Source: Cystobacter fuscus DSM 2262
GTDB lineage: Bacteria > Myxococcota > Myxococcia > Myxococcales > Myxococcaceae
Assembly: GCF_000335475.2 (NCBI RefSeq)
Contig: NZ_ANAH02000010.1
Location: 248,001-312,000, forward strand
Length of the DNA: 64,000 bases
Reading direction: 5' to 3'
Shown piece by piece: positions 14,659 through 23,793 of the stretch. The translations under genes were made by a program, and so were the position numbers. The notes below the pieces were generated by a model. The model had not been told where the DNA came from. It did not search any database and saw nothing but the letters and a program-made list of their open reading frames with translations. Each line of letters begins with the position of its first letter. Position 1 is the first letter of the stretch.

Positions 14659-15627
14659 GTGAGCCAGAAGCGCGCGGGCGAATTCGCCCTCATCGATCTC
14701 TTCCTGTCCCAGTTCCCCCGGGCCCGGGTGCCCGTGGGGCCCGGGGACGATTGCGCGGTGCTCGCTCCGTCGCGGGGCGCGCAGTGCATCACCACGGACG
14801 CGGTGGTGGAGGACGTGCATTTCAAGCGCGCCTGGTTCTCTCCCGAGGACATCGGCCACAAGGCGCTCGCGGTGAACCTGTCGGACCTGGCCGCCATGGG
14901 CGCCCTGCCGCGCTGGTTCGTCTGCGCGCTCGCGCTGCCCCGCGACTTCCCCCGCCGCGCGCTGCTCGGGCTCGCGCGGGGCATGAGCGCGCTCGCGCGC
15001 GAGCACGGCATCGCCCTGGTGGGCGGCAACTTCTCCTCCGCGCGCGAGCTGTCCGTCACCCTCACCGCCGCCGGGGAACTGCCCCCGGGCAGCCCGCCCC
15101 TCACCCGCGCGGGTGGCCGGCCCGGGGACGTGCTGTACGTCTCGGGCACGCTCGGCGACGCCCGGCTGGGCCTGGCCCAACTCCAGGCCGGCCGGCGGCG
15201 CTCCCCGGCCATCCTCCGCCAGAAACGCCCCGTGCCCCGCATCGCGCTCGGCCGGCTCGCCTCGCGCTTCGCCTCCGCCGCGTTGGATCTCTCCGATGGC
15301 CTCGCGCAGGACCTGGGCCACCTGTGCCGGGCCTCGGGCACGGGCGCCGAGCTGGACGTGGAACGGCTCCCGGTGTCGCGTGCCGTGCGTGCCTCCCTGG
15401 GGCTCGAGGGGGCCCTGGCGGGTGGGGAGGACTACGAACTGCTGCTCGCCGTCCCACCCGGGCGCACCTCCGCCTTCGAGCGAGCGTGCCTCCGGGCGGA
15501 AGAATCCATTACCCGTATAGGCCGGCTCACCCCGGGTCCGGCCGGACACATGCGTGTCACGGGGGGGCGAGCGCTGCGCCTGCCCGCCGGCTTCGATCAC
15601 TTCCAACAGGATGGGGGGGCGGATTGA
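14659..15627 (+). CDS. thiL: Thiamine-monophosphate kinase ThiL
   Basis: A protein of 322 residues that phosphorylates thiamine monophosphate to the diphosphate with ATP, the last step of cofactor biosynthesis in the cytoplasm. Family motifs are in order: GEFALIDLFL, VGPGDDCAVL (metal and nucleotide binding), TTDAVVEDVHF, GHKALAVNLSDLAAMGALP, LDLSDGLAQDLGHLC and GGEDYELLLAVP. The start is a GTG at 14659 giving the conserved N-terminus. No other thiamine genes are nearby. A promoter-like -35 for the downstream MCP operon overlaps its stop codon. Confidence 0.92.
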   Translation: MSQKRAGEFALIDLFLSQFPRARVPVGPGDDCAVLAPSRGAQCITTDAVVEDVHFKRAWFSPEDIGHKALAVNLSDLAAMGALPRWFVCALALPRDFPRRALLGLARGMSALAREHGIALVGGNFSSARELSVTLTAAGELPPGSPPLTRAGGRPGDVLYVSGTLGDARLGLAQLQAGRRRSPAILRQKRPVPRIALGRLASRFASAALDLSDGLAQDLGHLCRASGTGAELDVERLPVSRAVRASLGLEGALAGGEDYELLLAVPPGRTSAFERACLRAEESITRIGRLTPGPAGHMRVTGGRALRLPAGFDHFQQDGGAD

Positions 15628-15652
15628 CCGTTCCGAACGGGAGGGCTAAACC
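15624..15652 (+). promoter_or_regulatory. Candidate promoter of the chemosensory operon with an internal inverted repeat
   Basis: TTGACC (15624-15629) and TAAACC (15647-15652) are 17 bp apart, 40 bp before the GTG of the MCP gene. Between them CCGTT-CCG-AACGG (15628-15640) is a perfect inverted repeat touching the -35, a good place for an operator. The -10 is only a partial match. Confidence 0.4.
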
Positions 15653-15691
15653 CTGGAGTCCGCCGTTGCCGCCTTCCTGAAAAGCGAAACC

Positions 15692-17053
15692 GTGCGCCGC
15701 CCTCTTCGCGACGATCCACCTCCCGGCTTCACTCCCCGCCGCGACACCGTGCAGCGGCTGTTGCGCACGGTCGAGCAATCCAGCACGGGAGGCCATGAAG
15801 TCTCCCTCCAACTGAAGATCTTCGTGGGTTACTTGATGATGGGGTGCGTGCTCACCGGCACGCTCTTCATCACCGAGCCGCTGCTCACCTTCTGGTGGCG
15901 CATCGCCCTGGCCCTGGGCATCACGCTCGCCCTGTCCCTGACGCTGCCGCGCTACCTGCCGCGCGTGACACGCCTGCGGGTGCTCTCGCGCTCCGCCTTC
16001 GAGATCTCCCAGGGCGACCTGTCCAAGCCCCTGGTGGTCGAGCCGCCGCGCGCCTGGCGCCGCGATGAAATCGACGAGCTGGCCCTGGCCATCCGCAAGA
16101 TGCAGGAGAACCTGCGCGAGCTGGTGGGGAAGATCCAGGACACCGCCAAGAGCGTGGCGGACACCGCCAAGGACTTGCAGGGCTCGGCCGAGAACGTCAA
16201 CGGCACCAATGAAGAGGTGGGCTTGTCCATGGACAAGATCGCCCGGGGCGCCGAGACGCAGTCGCAGCTGGTGGGCCGCACGTCCAAGGTCATCACCGAG
16301 ATGGCCAGCAGCATTCAACGCACCGCGGCGAGCGCCGAGGACGCGGCCCGCACCGCCGCCGAGACGAGCAGCGCCGCGGAGAACGGCAGCAAGGCGGCCC
16401 TGCTGGCCGGCGAGAAGGTGAAGAAGGTCTTCAACCGCATCGAGGCGGCGAGCCAGCAGGTGTTCGCCTTCGGCGAGAAGACGCAGGAAATCTCCAAGAT
16501 CGTCGACGCCATCACCCAGGTGGCCCAGCAGACCAACCTGCTCGCGCTCAACGCCACCATCGAGGCGGCGCGCGCGGGCGAGTACGGCCGCGGCTTCGCG
16601 GTGGTGGCCGACGAGGTGCGCAAGCTCGCCGAGAGTGCGGGCCGCTCCGCCGAACAGATTTCCCGCCTGGCGCGCGACATCTCCGGCCAGTCCACCGCCG
16701 TGGTGAGCGCCATGAAGGTGGGCATCGAGGAGCTGGCCGAGGGCCGCGAGGACCTCACCGGCATCGTGCGCTCCATGGGCTCCATCACCGACACGGTGCG
16801 CAAGGTGGCCGAGAAGGTCCACCTCATCTCCGACAGCGCCCGCGAGCAGCAGAAGGGCAGCGAGGAGATGGTGAAGGCCACCGAGGAGATCTCCCTCGTG
16901 GCGCGCAACAACGCCACCTCCACCGAGGCCATCCAGTCCGTCATCCAGGAGCAGACGGACGCCATGGTGCGCATGACGTCGCTGGCCAGCGAGCTGACCA
17001 ACCTCTCCATCGAGCTGCAGAGCGTGGTGCGCAGCTTCCGGCTCAATGCGTGA
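15692..17053 (+). CDS. Methyl-accepting chemotaxis protein without a periplasmic sensor domain
   Basis: This 453-residue receptor has two membrane helices (about 41-60 and 66-86) with almost no loop between them. A HAMP-like segment (about 90-150) and the cytoplasmic signalling hairpin follow. The conserved tip reads [20 protein letters not shown], then [15 protein letters not shown]. With no ligand-binding domain outside the membrane it resembles DifA of M. xanthus, which senses pili or other membrane proteins. The start is GTG at 15692. It heads a cluster of cheW, cheY, cheA and cheC homologues on the same strand. There are no CheR or CheB genes here, so methylation may be absent or done in trans. 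Confidence 0.9.
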   Translation: MRRPLRDDPPPGFTPRRDTVQRLLRTVEQSSTGGHEVSLQLKIFVGYLMMGCVLTGTLFITEPLLTFWWRIALALGITLALSLTLPRYLPRVTRLRVLSRSAFEISQGDLSKPLVVEPPRAWRRDEIDELALAIRKMQENLRELVGKIQDTAKSVADTAKDLQGSAENVNGTNEEVGLSMDKIARGAETQSQLVGRTSKVITEMASSIQRTAASAEDAARTAAETSSAAENGSKAALLAGEKVKKVFNRIEAASQQVFAFGEKTQEISKIVDAITQVAQQTNLLALNATIEAARAGEYGRGFAVVADEVRKLAESAGRSAEQISRLARDISGQSTAVVSAMKVGIEELAEGREDLTGIVRSMGSITDTVRKVAEKVHLISDSAREQQKGSEEMVKATEEISLVARNNATSTEAIQSVIQEQTDAMVRMTSLASELTNLSIELQSVVRSFRLNA

Positions 17054-17155
17054 GGGTGGCCGGGCCCTCCTCCAGGCCCTCGTCCAAGCCCTCCTTCAGG
17101 GCCTTCGTGGGCATGGATTTTCCCCGCTCCCCGGATTGCTGGTAGAAGAGCACTC

Positions 17156-17581
17156 GTGCGGCACGTCATCTTCCGGGTGGAGAAGGAGCGCTACGGGCTG
17201 CCGCTGATCGCGGTGAAGGAAGTGGTGGTTCCTCCGGAGCGCTTCACCCGGGTGCCGCGAGCCCCCAAGGCGGTGACGGGGGTGATGAACCTGAGGGGCC
17301 GGGTGGTGACGGTGGTGGAGCTGCGGCAGTTGTTGGGACTGCCCGAGGGGCCTTCTCCCAACGGGCGGGTGGTGTTGTTGGAGCGGGGCCGGCGTGATCT
17401 CGGGTTGTTGGTGACGGACGTGGAGGGCATCGAGGCCGTGGAGCGGGTGAGCGCGGCTCCAGGCAAGACGGTCCCGGCGGTGCGCGGTGTCGCGCGGTTG
17501 CGGGGGCTGGCGGTGACGGTGTTGGATCCAGAAGGGCTGGATTCCGCGGTGGTTGGACTCTTCACCGCGGCGCAGAAGTGA
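17156..17581 (+). CDS. cheW: CheW-like coupling protein
   Basis: A single CheW domain of 141 residues that would link the receptor to CheA. Motifs include [39 protein letters not shown] (the conserved NLRG) and a repeat-like second half ending [11 protein letters not shown]. The start is GTG at 17156; the first strand is short, so a few N-terminal residues typical of CheW are missing. It lies 102 bp after the MCP gene and 72 bp before cheY. It is probably DifC-like if the cluster is Dif-related (inference). Confidence 0.88.
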   Translation: MRHVIFRVEKERYGLPLIAVKEVVVPPERFTRVPRAPKAVTGVMNLRGRVVTVVELRQLLGLPEGPSPNGRVVLLERGRRDLGLLVTDVEGIEAVERVSAAPGKTVPAVRGVARLRGLAVTVLDPEGLDSAVVGLFTAAQK

Positions 17582-17653
17582 GTAGCTGTCTGAAATGGGC
17601 GGGTGGTAGTGTCCGCGGCCCTCTCGGGGCCTTACGCGGAGGCGGAGCTTCAC

Positions 17654-18022
17654 ATGGCTAAGCGGGTGCTGGTCGTCGACGATGCCATCTTCATGCGCAA
17701 CATGATCAAGGACATCTTCGCGTCCGGTGGCTTCGAGGTCGTCGGAGAGGCGGCCAACGGGCTGGAGGCCGTGGAGAAGTACAAGGAACTCAAGCCGGAC
17801 CTCACGACGATGGACATCGTCATGCCCTTCAAGAGCGGCATCGAGGCCACGCGCGAAATCATCAAGTTCGATGGCAACGCGGTGGTCATCATGTGCTCGG
17901 CCCTGGGGCAGGAGAGCCTGGTGATGGAGGCCATCGAGGCGGGTGCCTCGGACTTCATCGTCAAGCCGTTCCGCGCCGAGGACGTCCTGGCGGTCGTCAA
18001 GAAGGTCCTGGGTGAGGGCTGA
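17654..18022 (+). CDS. cheY: CheY-like single-domain response regulator
   Basis: A stand-alone receiver of 122 residues. The acidic pair and phospho-site are VVDDAIFMR (D-D) and TTMDIVMPFKSG (Asp in TMDIVMP); the conserved Ser/Thr is in IMCSALGQE and the Lys in FIVKPF. It is closest in style to the Thermotoga/Bacillus CheY and DifD type. It would be phosphorylated by the adjacent CheA and dephosphorylated by the adjacent CheC. The ATG at 17654 follows a GGAG-containing site. It has no output domain, so it acts through protein contacts. Confidence 0.92.
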   Translation: MAKRVLVVDDAIFMRNMIKDIFASGGFEVVGEAANGLEAVEKYKELKPDLTTMDIVMPFKSGIEATREIIKFDGNAVVIMCSALGQESLVMEAIEAGASDFIVKPFRAEDVLAVVKKVLGEG

Positions 18023-18060
18023 GTCCCCTCCCATGAATCGATGAATCACCGAGGCTGGAC

Positions 18061-20259
18061 ATGACCATGGACATGTCCCGCTACCTCGGCCTGTTCCTGA
18101 CCGAGGCGAGCGAGCATCTGGAAGGACTGGGCCGGGACCTCGTGCAGCTCGAGCGCGAGGGCGCGCGGGCCGTGGTGGACTCGATGTTCCGCCACGCGCA
18201 CTCGGTCAAGGGCATGGCCTCGTCGATGGGCTTCGAGTCCATCGCGGTGCTCGCCCACCGCGTGGAGGACCTGGTGGACGCCATCCGCCAGGACCCCAGT
18301 CGCCTGGAGCGCACCCTGGTGGACCTGCTCTTGTCCGCCACCGACGCGATGCTCGCCCAGGTGCGCTGCGTGGCCGACAACCGCACGCCCGAGGATGCCT
18401 CGATGCTGCTCGGGCAGCTCGCCGAACGCGTGAGCCTGCTCACCGGCCAGGCGCCCTCCGCCACGAAGGTGCTCAGCCGGCTGACCGACTCCATCGCCGC
18501 GGCGACCGTGTCGGTGCCTCCGCCCGCGCCGCCTCCCGCTCCGCCGGCTCCTCCCCCCGCTCCCGTCGAGCCCGAGCCCGCCGCCGCCGCGCCGCCCGCT
18601 CCCGCCATCGAGCCCCTGCCCGCCGATTTCCTGTCCGATGACTCGCCCACCCCCACGGGGGTGAGCGCGAGCACCGCGGCGGCCCAGCTCGCCACCGCGG
18701 TGGTCAAGGCCGTCAAGGCGCAGGAGCTGGCGCGGCAGGACGCCGAGCCCAAGAAGGTGCCGCGCTGGACGATGCACCTGCGCCTGTCCCCCACCTGCCA
18801 GACCCCGGGCGTGCGCGCCTTCCTGATGCACAAGCGGCTGCTGGGGCTGGGCACGTTGCACGACCTGCGCCCCGGGCTGGATGACCTCAAGGCCGGCCGC
18901 ATCCCCGAGGGGGCCATCCAGCTCGAGCTGGAATCCACCGAGTCCGAGGAGGGCATCCGCAAGGCCCTGCGCAACGTGGCCGACGTGGAGCTCGTCTCGA
19001 TGACGCCGGTGGTCGCCGCCGCCCCCGTGGCCAATCCCGCGAGCGCGCTGCAGGCCTCGGCGGAGGCCGCCCGGGGCGCCACCGCGACGGGGGCGGATGG
19101 CGCGCGCACGGTGCGTGTGCGCACGGAGCTGTTGGATCACTTCCTGGACACCGCGGGCGAGCTGCTGCTGGCCACCGCGCGCCTGCGTGAGCTGGGCAAG
19201 ATGCTGCCGGAGGGCTCGCGCCCGCCCATCGAGGAGGGCGTGTACCGGCTGCACACCCTGGTGAAGGACCTGCACGACAAGGTGATGAGCGCGCGCATGA
19301 CGCCGCTGTCGACCATCACCGACCGGCTGCCCCGCGCGGCGCGCGACATCGCCCGGCGCAAGGAGCGCGAGGTGGAGCTGATCATCACCGGCGCGGAGAT
19401 CGAGCTGGACCGGGCCATCCTCGACGACCTGGCGGATCCCCTGCTGCACCTGTTGCGCAACTGCATCGACCATGGCCTGGAGTCGCCCGAGGAGCGCGTG
19501 GCGGCGGGCAAGCCGCCCCGGGGCCGGGTGGTGGTGTCGGTGCGGCGCGTGCGCGACCGCGTGGTGCTGGAGATGGAGGACGATGGCCGCGGCATGAACG
19601 TGGTGAAGCTCAAGGAGGCGGCGGTGGCCCGGGGCGCCGTGTCGGCCGAGGCCGCCGCGCGCATGGCGGACCGGGAAGCGCTCCTGCTCTCGTGCCTGCC
19701 CGGCGTGTCCACCGCGAAGGACGTCTCGGAGATCTCCGGCCGTGGCGTGGGCATGGACGCGGTGAAGCGCGTGGCGGAGAACGTGGGCGGGACGCTGGAA
19801 ATCGAGAGCGAGCTGGGCCGCGGCTCGCGCTTCACCCTGCGGCTGCCCCTGACGGTGGCCGTGGTGCAGCTCCTGCTCGTGTCGGTGGGGGAGGAAGTCT
19901 TCGGCCTGCCCATCGCCAAGGTGGTGGGCGCGCTGGAGGCCGACTCGGAGAAGCTCGAGCGCAGTCGGCAGATTCCGCTCCTGCCCCACAACCAGGGCCT
20001 GCTGCCGGTGTACGCCCTGGGAGAGCTGGTGGGAGTCGAGGCGTCGCCCCGCAGGGGGGGCGTGCGGCCCTATGTGGTGATGGAAGGCGAATCCGGCCGC
20101 GTCGCGCTCGCGGTCGACAAACTGATGGGGCAGGAAGAAGCGGTGCTCAAGCCGCTCTCCCGGCCCCTGGACTTGCTCCCAGGGCTTTCAGGGGTCACCA
20201 TCCTGGGCACGGGCCGGCCGGTCTTCATCCTGGACGTGCCAAGGTTGCTATCCGCGTGA
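18061..20259 (+). CDS. cheA: CheA-type chemotaxis histidine kinase
   Basis: This 732-residue kinase has, in order, an Hpt/P1 domain with the phospho-His in FRHAHSVKGMASSMG (His47), a Pro/Ala-rich linker (about 155-185), and a P2-like region (about 238-320, MHLRLSPTCQTPGVR...). A dimerisation helix pair and the ATPase domain follow (LLRNCIDHGLESPEER, MEDDGRGMNV, ISGRGVGMDAVKRV, GRGSRFTLRLPL). A CheW-like P5 closes the protein (VVQLLLVSVGEEVFGLPIAK). It is cytoplasmic and probably sits in an array with the MCP and CheW. The stop overlaps the cheC start (GTGA). The cluster order resembles difA-C-D-E-G. Confidence 0.93.
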   Translation: MTMDMSRYLGLFLTEASEHLEGLGRDLVQLEREGARAVVDSMFRHAHSVKGMASSMGFESIAVLAHRVEDLVDAIRQDPSRLERTLVDLLLSATDAMLAQVRCVADNRTPEDASMLLGQLAERVSLLTGQAPSATKVLSRLTDSIAAATVSVPPPAPPPAPPAPPPAPVEPEPAAAAPPAPAIEPLPADFLSDDSPTPTGVSASTAAAQLATAVVKAVKAQELARQDAEPKKVPRWTMHLRLSPTCQTPGVRAFLMHKRLLGLGTLHDLRPGLDDLKAGRIPEGAIQLELESTESEEGIRKALRNVADVELVSMTPVVAAAPVANPASALQASAEAARGATATGADGARTVRVRTELLDHFLDTAGELLLATARLRELGKMLPEGSRPPIEEGVYRLHTLVKDLHDKVMSARMTPLSTITDRLPRAARDIARRKEREVELIITGAEIELDRAILDDLADPLLHLLRNCIDHGLESPEERVAAGKPPRGRVVVSVRRVRDRVVLEMEDDGRGMNVVKLKEAAVARGAVSAEAAARMADREALLLSCLPGVSTAKDVSEISGRGVGMDAVKRVAENVGGTLEIESELGRGSRFTLRLPLTVAVVQLLLVSVGEEVFGLPIAKVVGALEADSEKLERSRQIPLLPHNQGLLPVYALGELVGVEASPRRGGVRPYVVMEGESGRVALAVDKLMGQEEAVLKPLSRPLDLLPGLSGVTILGTGRPVFILDVPRLLSA

Positions 20260-20852
20260 GCCCTCTTCCGAGCGACATTCAGCTGGACGCCCTCCGAGAG
20301 GTGGCGAACATCGGCTGCGGCCATGCCATCAACGCGCTCGCGCGTCTGGTGGGTGGCCGCACCGTGAACCTGTCCATTCCCCGTGCCCTCGTGGCCGAGA
20401 CCCCGGAGCTCACGGAGCTGTTGGGCGGCTCCGATGCGTCCGTGGTGGCGGCGAAGCTGGGCATGGACGGGGAGCTGGGCGGGGTGCTGCTGCTGGTGAT
20501 GCCCACCCAGGACAGCGTGGCCCTGGAATCGCTGCTGCTGCGGCGGGAGGACGCGCCCCAGGAGGAGCGCGAGAGCGCCCTGTCCGAGGCGGCCAACATC
20601 GTGGCGAGCGCGTGCTTGTCGGCCATCGGCATGCTCACCGGCTGGCGGCTGCTGCCCACGGTGCCGGTGCTCCTGCGCGGCGCGGCGGGCCCGGTGCTGG
20701 CCGAGGTGATGCAGGCCACCGGCAGCGATGGCCGCGTGGTGGTGCTGGAGACGCGCTTCTCGTCCGCGGGCGTGCCCGCCGTGTCCGGCCAGATGCTGCT
20801 GCTGTTGGATCAGGAAAGCTCCCGGGCGCTGCTCACCCGCCTGGGCGTGTAG
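20256..20852 (+). CDS. cheC: CheC-type CheY-P phosphatase
   Basis: This protein of 198 residues has two CheC active-site helices: LREVANIGCGHAINALARLV (E-x-x-N) and SEAANIVASACLSAIGML (E-x-x-N). CheC removes phosphate from CheY-P, which is how systems without CheZ terminate the signal. The start is a GTG at 20256 overlapping the cheA stop, so it is translationally coupled. In M. xanthus the corresponding DifG acts together with DifD to damp EPS signalling. It is the last gene of the operon; a GAAA-loop hairpin follows at 20902-20917. Confidence 0.9.
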   Translation: MSPLPSDIQLDALREVANIGCGHAINALARLVGGRTVNLSIPRALVAETPELTELLGGSDASVVAAKLGMDGELGGVLLLVMPTQDSVALESLLLRREDAPQEERESALSEAANIVASACLSAIGMLTGWRLLPTVPVLLRGAAGPVLAEVMQATGSDGRVVVLETRFSSAGVPAVSGQMLLLLDQESSRALLTRLGV

Positions 20853-20901
20853 CCCCGCAGGGCGCACTCCCCGACGTGAAACGTCCCCTGGCTCGCACGC
20901 A

Positions 20902-20917
20902 CCCGGTGAAAACCGGG
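20902..20917 (+). other. GNRA-loop hairpin after the chemosensory operon
   Basis: CCCGGT and ACCGGG pair around GAAA, a very stable tetraloop. No T-tract follows, so it is more likely a 3' end or stability element than a classical terminator. A weak promoter-like TATTCT lies at 20971-20976, upstream of the amylase gene. Confidence 0.4.
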
Positions 20918-21004
20918 GCAGACCTGTCGGGTTCGACGCTGAATCGTGACACTCAAAGCATCGAGGTTTCTATTCTGAAACGGGTGTGAAAAGGTGCGGC
21001 CGCA

Positions 21005-22588
21005 ATGGTGGATTGGTCGTCTCGCCGCCCCCTGGCCAAACGCGCGAACACTCGTCATCCGGTGGTGACCTCGCTGCTCCTACCCCTGGCGTTCACGGGC
21101 TGCCTCCACGCGCCGCCCTCCGCCGAGAAGGTGACGTCCGAGGTTCATACGGACGCGGCGGTTTCCGTTCCCGTGGCGGCTCCCGCGGTGGCTCCCCGCT
21201 CCTGGTCCGACGAGGTGCTCTACTTCGTCGTCGTGGATCGCTTCGCCGATGGCGACCCGGCCAACAACCTCCAGGTGGACGCCAAGGCCCCGGGCACCTT
21301 CCATGGCGGAGACTTCAAGGGCCTGCGCGAGCAGCTCGACGAGCTGTCCTCGCTGGGCGTGACGGCGCTGTGGATCACCCCCGTGGTGAAGAACATCGAC
21401 GGCTTCGTCACCGGCGCGGGCTTTCCGGACTGGGGCTATCACGGCTACTGGGCCGAGGACTTCCAGCAGCTCGAGCCGCGCTTCGGCTCCGAGCAGGAAC
21501 TCAAGGCCCTGGTGGACGCCGCCCACCAGCGCGGCATCCGCGTGCTGTTGGACGTGGTGTACAACCACCCGGGCTACGACTCGCGCTACCAGAAGGATCC
21601 CCAGACGAGCGGATGGCTGCGCTCGCAGGAGCAGGGGACGTGTGGCCAGGACGACGTGACGAGCTGCGTGTCCGGCCTGCCCGACTTCAAGACGGAAGTG
21701 CCCGAGGTGGCGAAGTACCTGCTCGACGCGCAGCTCGCCTGGGGCAAGCGCTCGGGGGTGGATGGCTTCCGCCTGGACACGGTGAAGCACGTGGACCACC
21801 CCTTCTGGCGGGAGCACCGTCGCCGCACCCGTGAGGAGCTGGGCAAGGACTTCTTCCTGCTCGGCGAGGTGTGGGGTGGGGATCGCGAGTCGCTCGACCC
21901 GTGGTTCTCCGGGGACGAGCTGGATGCCGGCTTCGACTTCGGCTTCCAGGGCAGCGCGCTCGCGTGGGTGCAGGGGCGCGGACGCACCGTGGCCTTCGAC
22001 GCCTACCTCCGCTCGCGCCACAAGGTCCGCAAGGGCTACCTCCTGTCGCACTTCCTGTCCTCGCACGACGTGCCGGGCGCGCTCTTCCAGCTCGCGGGGG
22101 ACAAGGCGCGCTTCCGGCTCGCGGCGCTCTTGCAGTTCACCACCACGGGCCTGCCCGTCATCTACTACGGCGAGGAAGTGGGCCGCCCGGGGGGAGACTG
22201 GCCCGCCAACCGCGGCGACATGCCCTGGGGCGAGCGCCGCGTGGGTCCCGGGGTCGGGCTGCCGCGTGACGAGTCCCTGCGCCAGTTCTACCAGCAGCTC
22301 GTCGCGCTCCGGCGGGCCCATCCCGCGCTCTCGCGGGGCTCGCACCAGGGGCTGGCGACCGAGGGGGATGTTTACACTTTCGTGCGCCACGACCCCGAGT
22401 CCGGTGACGCGGTGGTTGTCGCGGTGAATCGCGGTGGTAAGAAGGCCTCCGTCTCGGTCCCCTGGCCCGAGGCGTGGGGTGGCGCGGCCGCGCGAGACCT
22501 GCTCGACGGAAGCGGACTGGAGGCGGGTCCGACTCTGGAGATCACCGTCGAGGCGCTGTCTGCCCGCATCCTGGGTCGAGCCCCGTGA
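21005..22588 (+). CDS. Alpha-amylase family (GH13) lipoprotein
   Basis: This 527-residue secreted glucan hydrolase carries a long N-terminal stretch then LLLPLAFTGC, a lipobox with Cys about residue 33. GH13 regions: LLDVVYNHPGYDS (I), GVDGFRLDTVKHVDHPF (II, nucleophile Asp), FLLGEVWGG (III, acid/base Glu) and FLSSHDVPG (IV, with SSHD for the common NHD). All three catalytic acids are present. It would cut starch or maltodextrin at the cell surface. The next gene, a MalK-like ATPase, starts 63 bp on. It may start at 21005 (ATG) or slightly later at a GTG before the hydrophobic segment. Confidence 0.9.
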   Translation: MVDWSSRRPLAKRANTRHPVVTSLLLPLAFTGCLHAPPSAEKVTSEVHTDAAVSVPVAAPAVAPRSWSDEVLYFVVVDRFADGDPANNLQVDAKAPGTFHGGDFKGLREQLDELSSLGVTALWITPVVKNIDGFVTGAGFPDWGYHGYWAEDFQQLEPRFGSEQELKALVDAAHQRGIRVLLDVVYNHPGYDSRYQKDPQTSGWLRSQEQGTCGQDDVTSCVSGLPDFKTEVPEVAKYLLDAQLAWGKRSGVDGFRLDTVKHVDHPFWREHRRRTREELGKDFFLLGEVWGGDRESLDPWFSGDELDAGFDFGFQGSALAWVQGRGRTVAFDAYLRSRHKVRKGYLLSHFLSSHDVPGALFQLAGDKARFRLAALLQFTTTGLPVIYYGEEVGRPGGDWPANRGDMPWGERRVGPGVGLPRDESLRQFYQQLVALRRAHPALSRGSHQGLATEGDVYTFVRHDPESGDAVVVAVNRGGKKASVSVPWPEAWGGAAARDLLDGSGLEAGPTLEITVEALSARILGRAP

Positions 22589-22619
22589 AGTTCGTGCAGT
22601 CCTAGCAGGCAGAGGGGCC

Positions 22620-22641
22620 CCTCCGAGTGGGCCCTCGGAGG
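22620..22641 (+). promoter_or_regulatory. Hairpin covering the malK ribosome binding site
   Basis: CCTCCGAG (22620-22627) pairs perfectly with CTCGGAGG (22634-22641), and the right arm contains the start of the GGAGGGAG Shine-Dalgarno 10 nt before the ATG at 22652. In the mRNA the site could be masked, tuning the ratio between the amylase and the importer. Confidence 0.4.
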
Positions 22642-22651
22642 GAGAGCCTGA

Positions 22652-23746
22652 ATGTCCGGTGTGGTTTTCAAGAATGTGGCCAAGCGTTACGGCGACGTGT
22701 CCGTCATCGAGGGCTTGAACCTCGACATCCAGGACCATGAGTTCATGGTGCTCGTGGGTCCGTCGGGCTGTGGCAAGTCCACCGCGTTGCGGATGATCGC
22801 CGGTCTGGAGGAGATCACCGGGGGCAGCCTGTCCATCGGCGATCGCGTGGTGAACCAGTTGCCGCCCAAGGACCGGGACGTGGCGATGGTCTTCCAGAAC
22901 TACGCGCTCTATCCGCACATGAGCATCCGGGAGAACCTCGAGTTCGGCCTGAAGATCCGCAAGACGCCCAGGCCGGAGATGGACAAGCTGGTGAACGAGG
23001 CGGCGGAGATCCTCGGCATCACCCACCTGCTGGATAGAAAGCCCAAGCAGCTGTCGGGTGGTCAGCGCCAGCGCGTGGCGCTCGGCCGCGCCATCGTGCG
23101 CAAGCCGGCGGTGTTCCTCTTCGACGAGCCCCTGTCCAACCTCGACGCCAAGCTGCGCGTGCAGATGCGCTCGGAGATCAAGAAGCTCCAGCAGCGCCTC
23201 GGCGTCACCTCGGTCTACGTGACGCACGACCAGATCGAGGCCATGACGATGGGCCACCGCATCGCGGTGATGAAGGAAGGCAAGCTGCAGCAGCTCGGCA
23301 CGCCGCTCGAGGTGTACGAGCGTCCGGCCAACGTCTTCGTGGCCCAGTTCATCGGCTCGCCCCCCATGAGCTTCACCTCGGCCACGCTGTCGGCCAATGG
23401 CGAGGTGCTCGAGGGCGAGGGCTTCCGGCTGCCGGTGCCCCAGAGCATGCGCGCGGTGACCGCGGGCAAGGGCGGGCGCAAGCTCAAGGTCGGCATCCGC
23501 CCCGACAACATCCAGTCGCCCGAGGCCAGCGCCCGGGGCGAGACGGCGCCCATCGAGGTGAACGTCGACCTCGTCGAGCCGCTCGGCAACGAGGTCATCG
23601 TCCACTCGCACCTGGCCGACAACTCGCTCGTCTTCCGCCTGCCGCCGCACCACTCGCCCCCGTCGGGCTCGAAGCTCAAGGTGCTGGTGGAGCTGGACTC
23701 GCTGCACCTGTTCGACGCCGAGACCGAGCAACGGCTGTCCGCCTGA
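22652..23746 (+). CDS. malK: Maltodextrin ABC transporter ATP-binding protein (MalK/MsmX/UgpC type)
   Basis: This 364-residue ATPase energises sugar uptake. Walker A GPSGCGKST (about 38-46), Q-loop VFQNYALYPHM, signature LSGGQRQRVALGRA, Walker B VFLFDEPLSNLDAKLR and the switch His in VTHDQIEAM are all present. The C-terminal 130 residues form the TOBE/regulatory domain (KLKVGIRPDNIQSPE) typical of the CUT1 family. Such ATPases sometimes serve several importers. It is followed by the binding protein and two permeases in one operon. The predicted hairpin over its ribosome site is described separately. Confidence 0.92.
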   Translation: MSGVVFKNVAKRYGDVSVIEGLNLDIQDHEFMVLVGPSGCGKSTALRMIAGLEEITGGSLSIGDRVVNQLPPKDRDVAMVFQNYALYPHMSIRENLEFGLKIRKTPRPEMDKLVNEAAEILGITHLLDRKPKQLSGGQRQRVALGRAIVRKPAVFLFDEPLSNLDAKLRVQMRSEIKKLQQRLGVTSVYVTHDQIEAMTMGHRIAVMKEGKLQQLGTPLEVYERPANVFVAQFIGSPPMSFTSATLSANGEVLEGEGFRLPVPQSMRAVTAGKGGRKLKVGIRPDNIQSPEASARGETAPIEVNVDLVEPLGNEVIVHSHLADNSLVFRLPPHHSPPSGSKLKVLVELDSLHLFDAETEQRLSA

Positions 23747-23793
23747 GCCCACGCCTCTCCTTACCCCTTCCTCATTCCTAGGACTCCCCCGAC

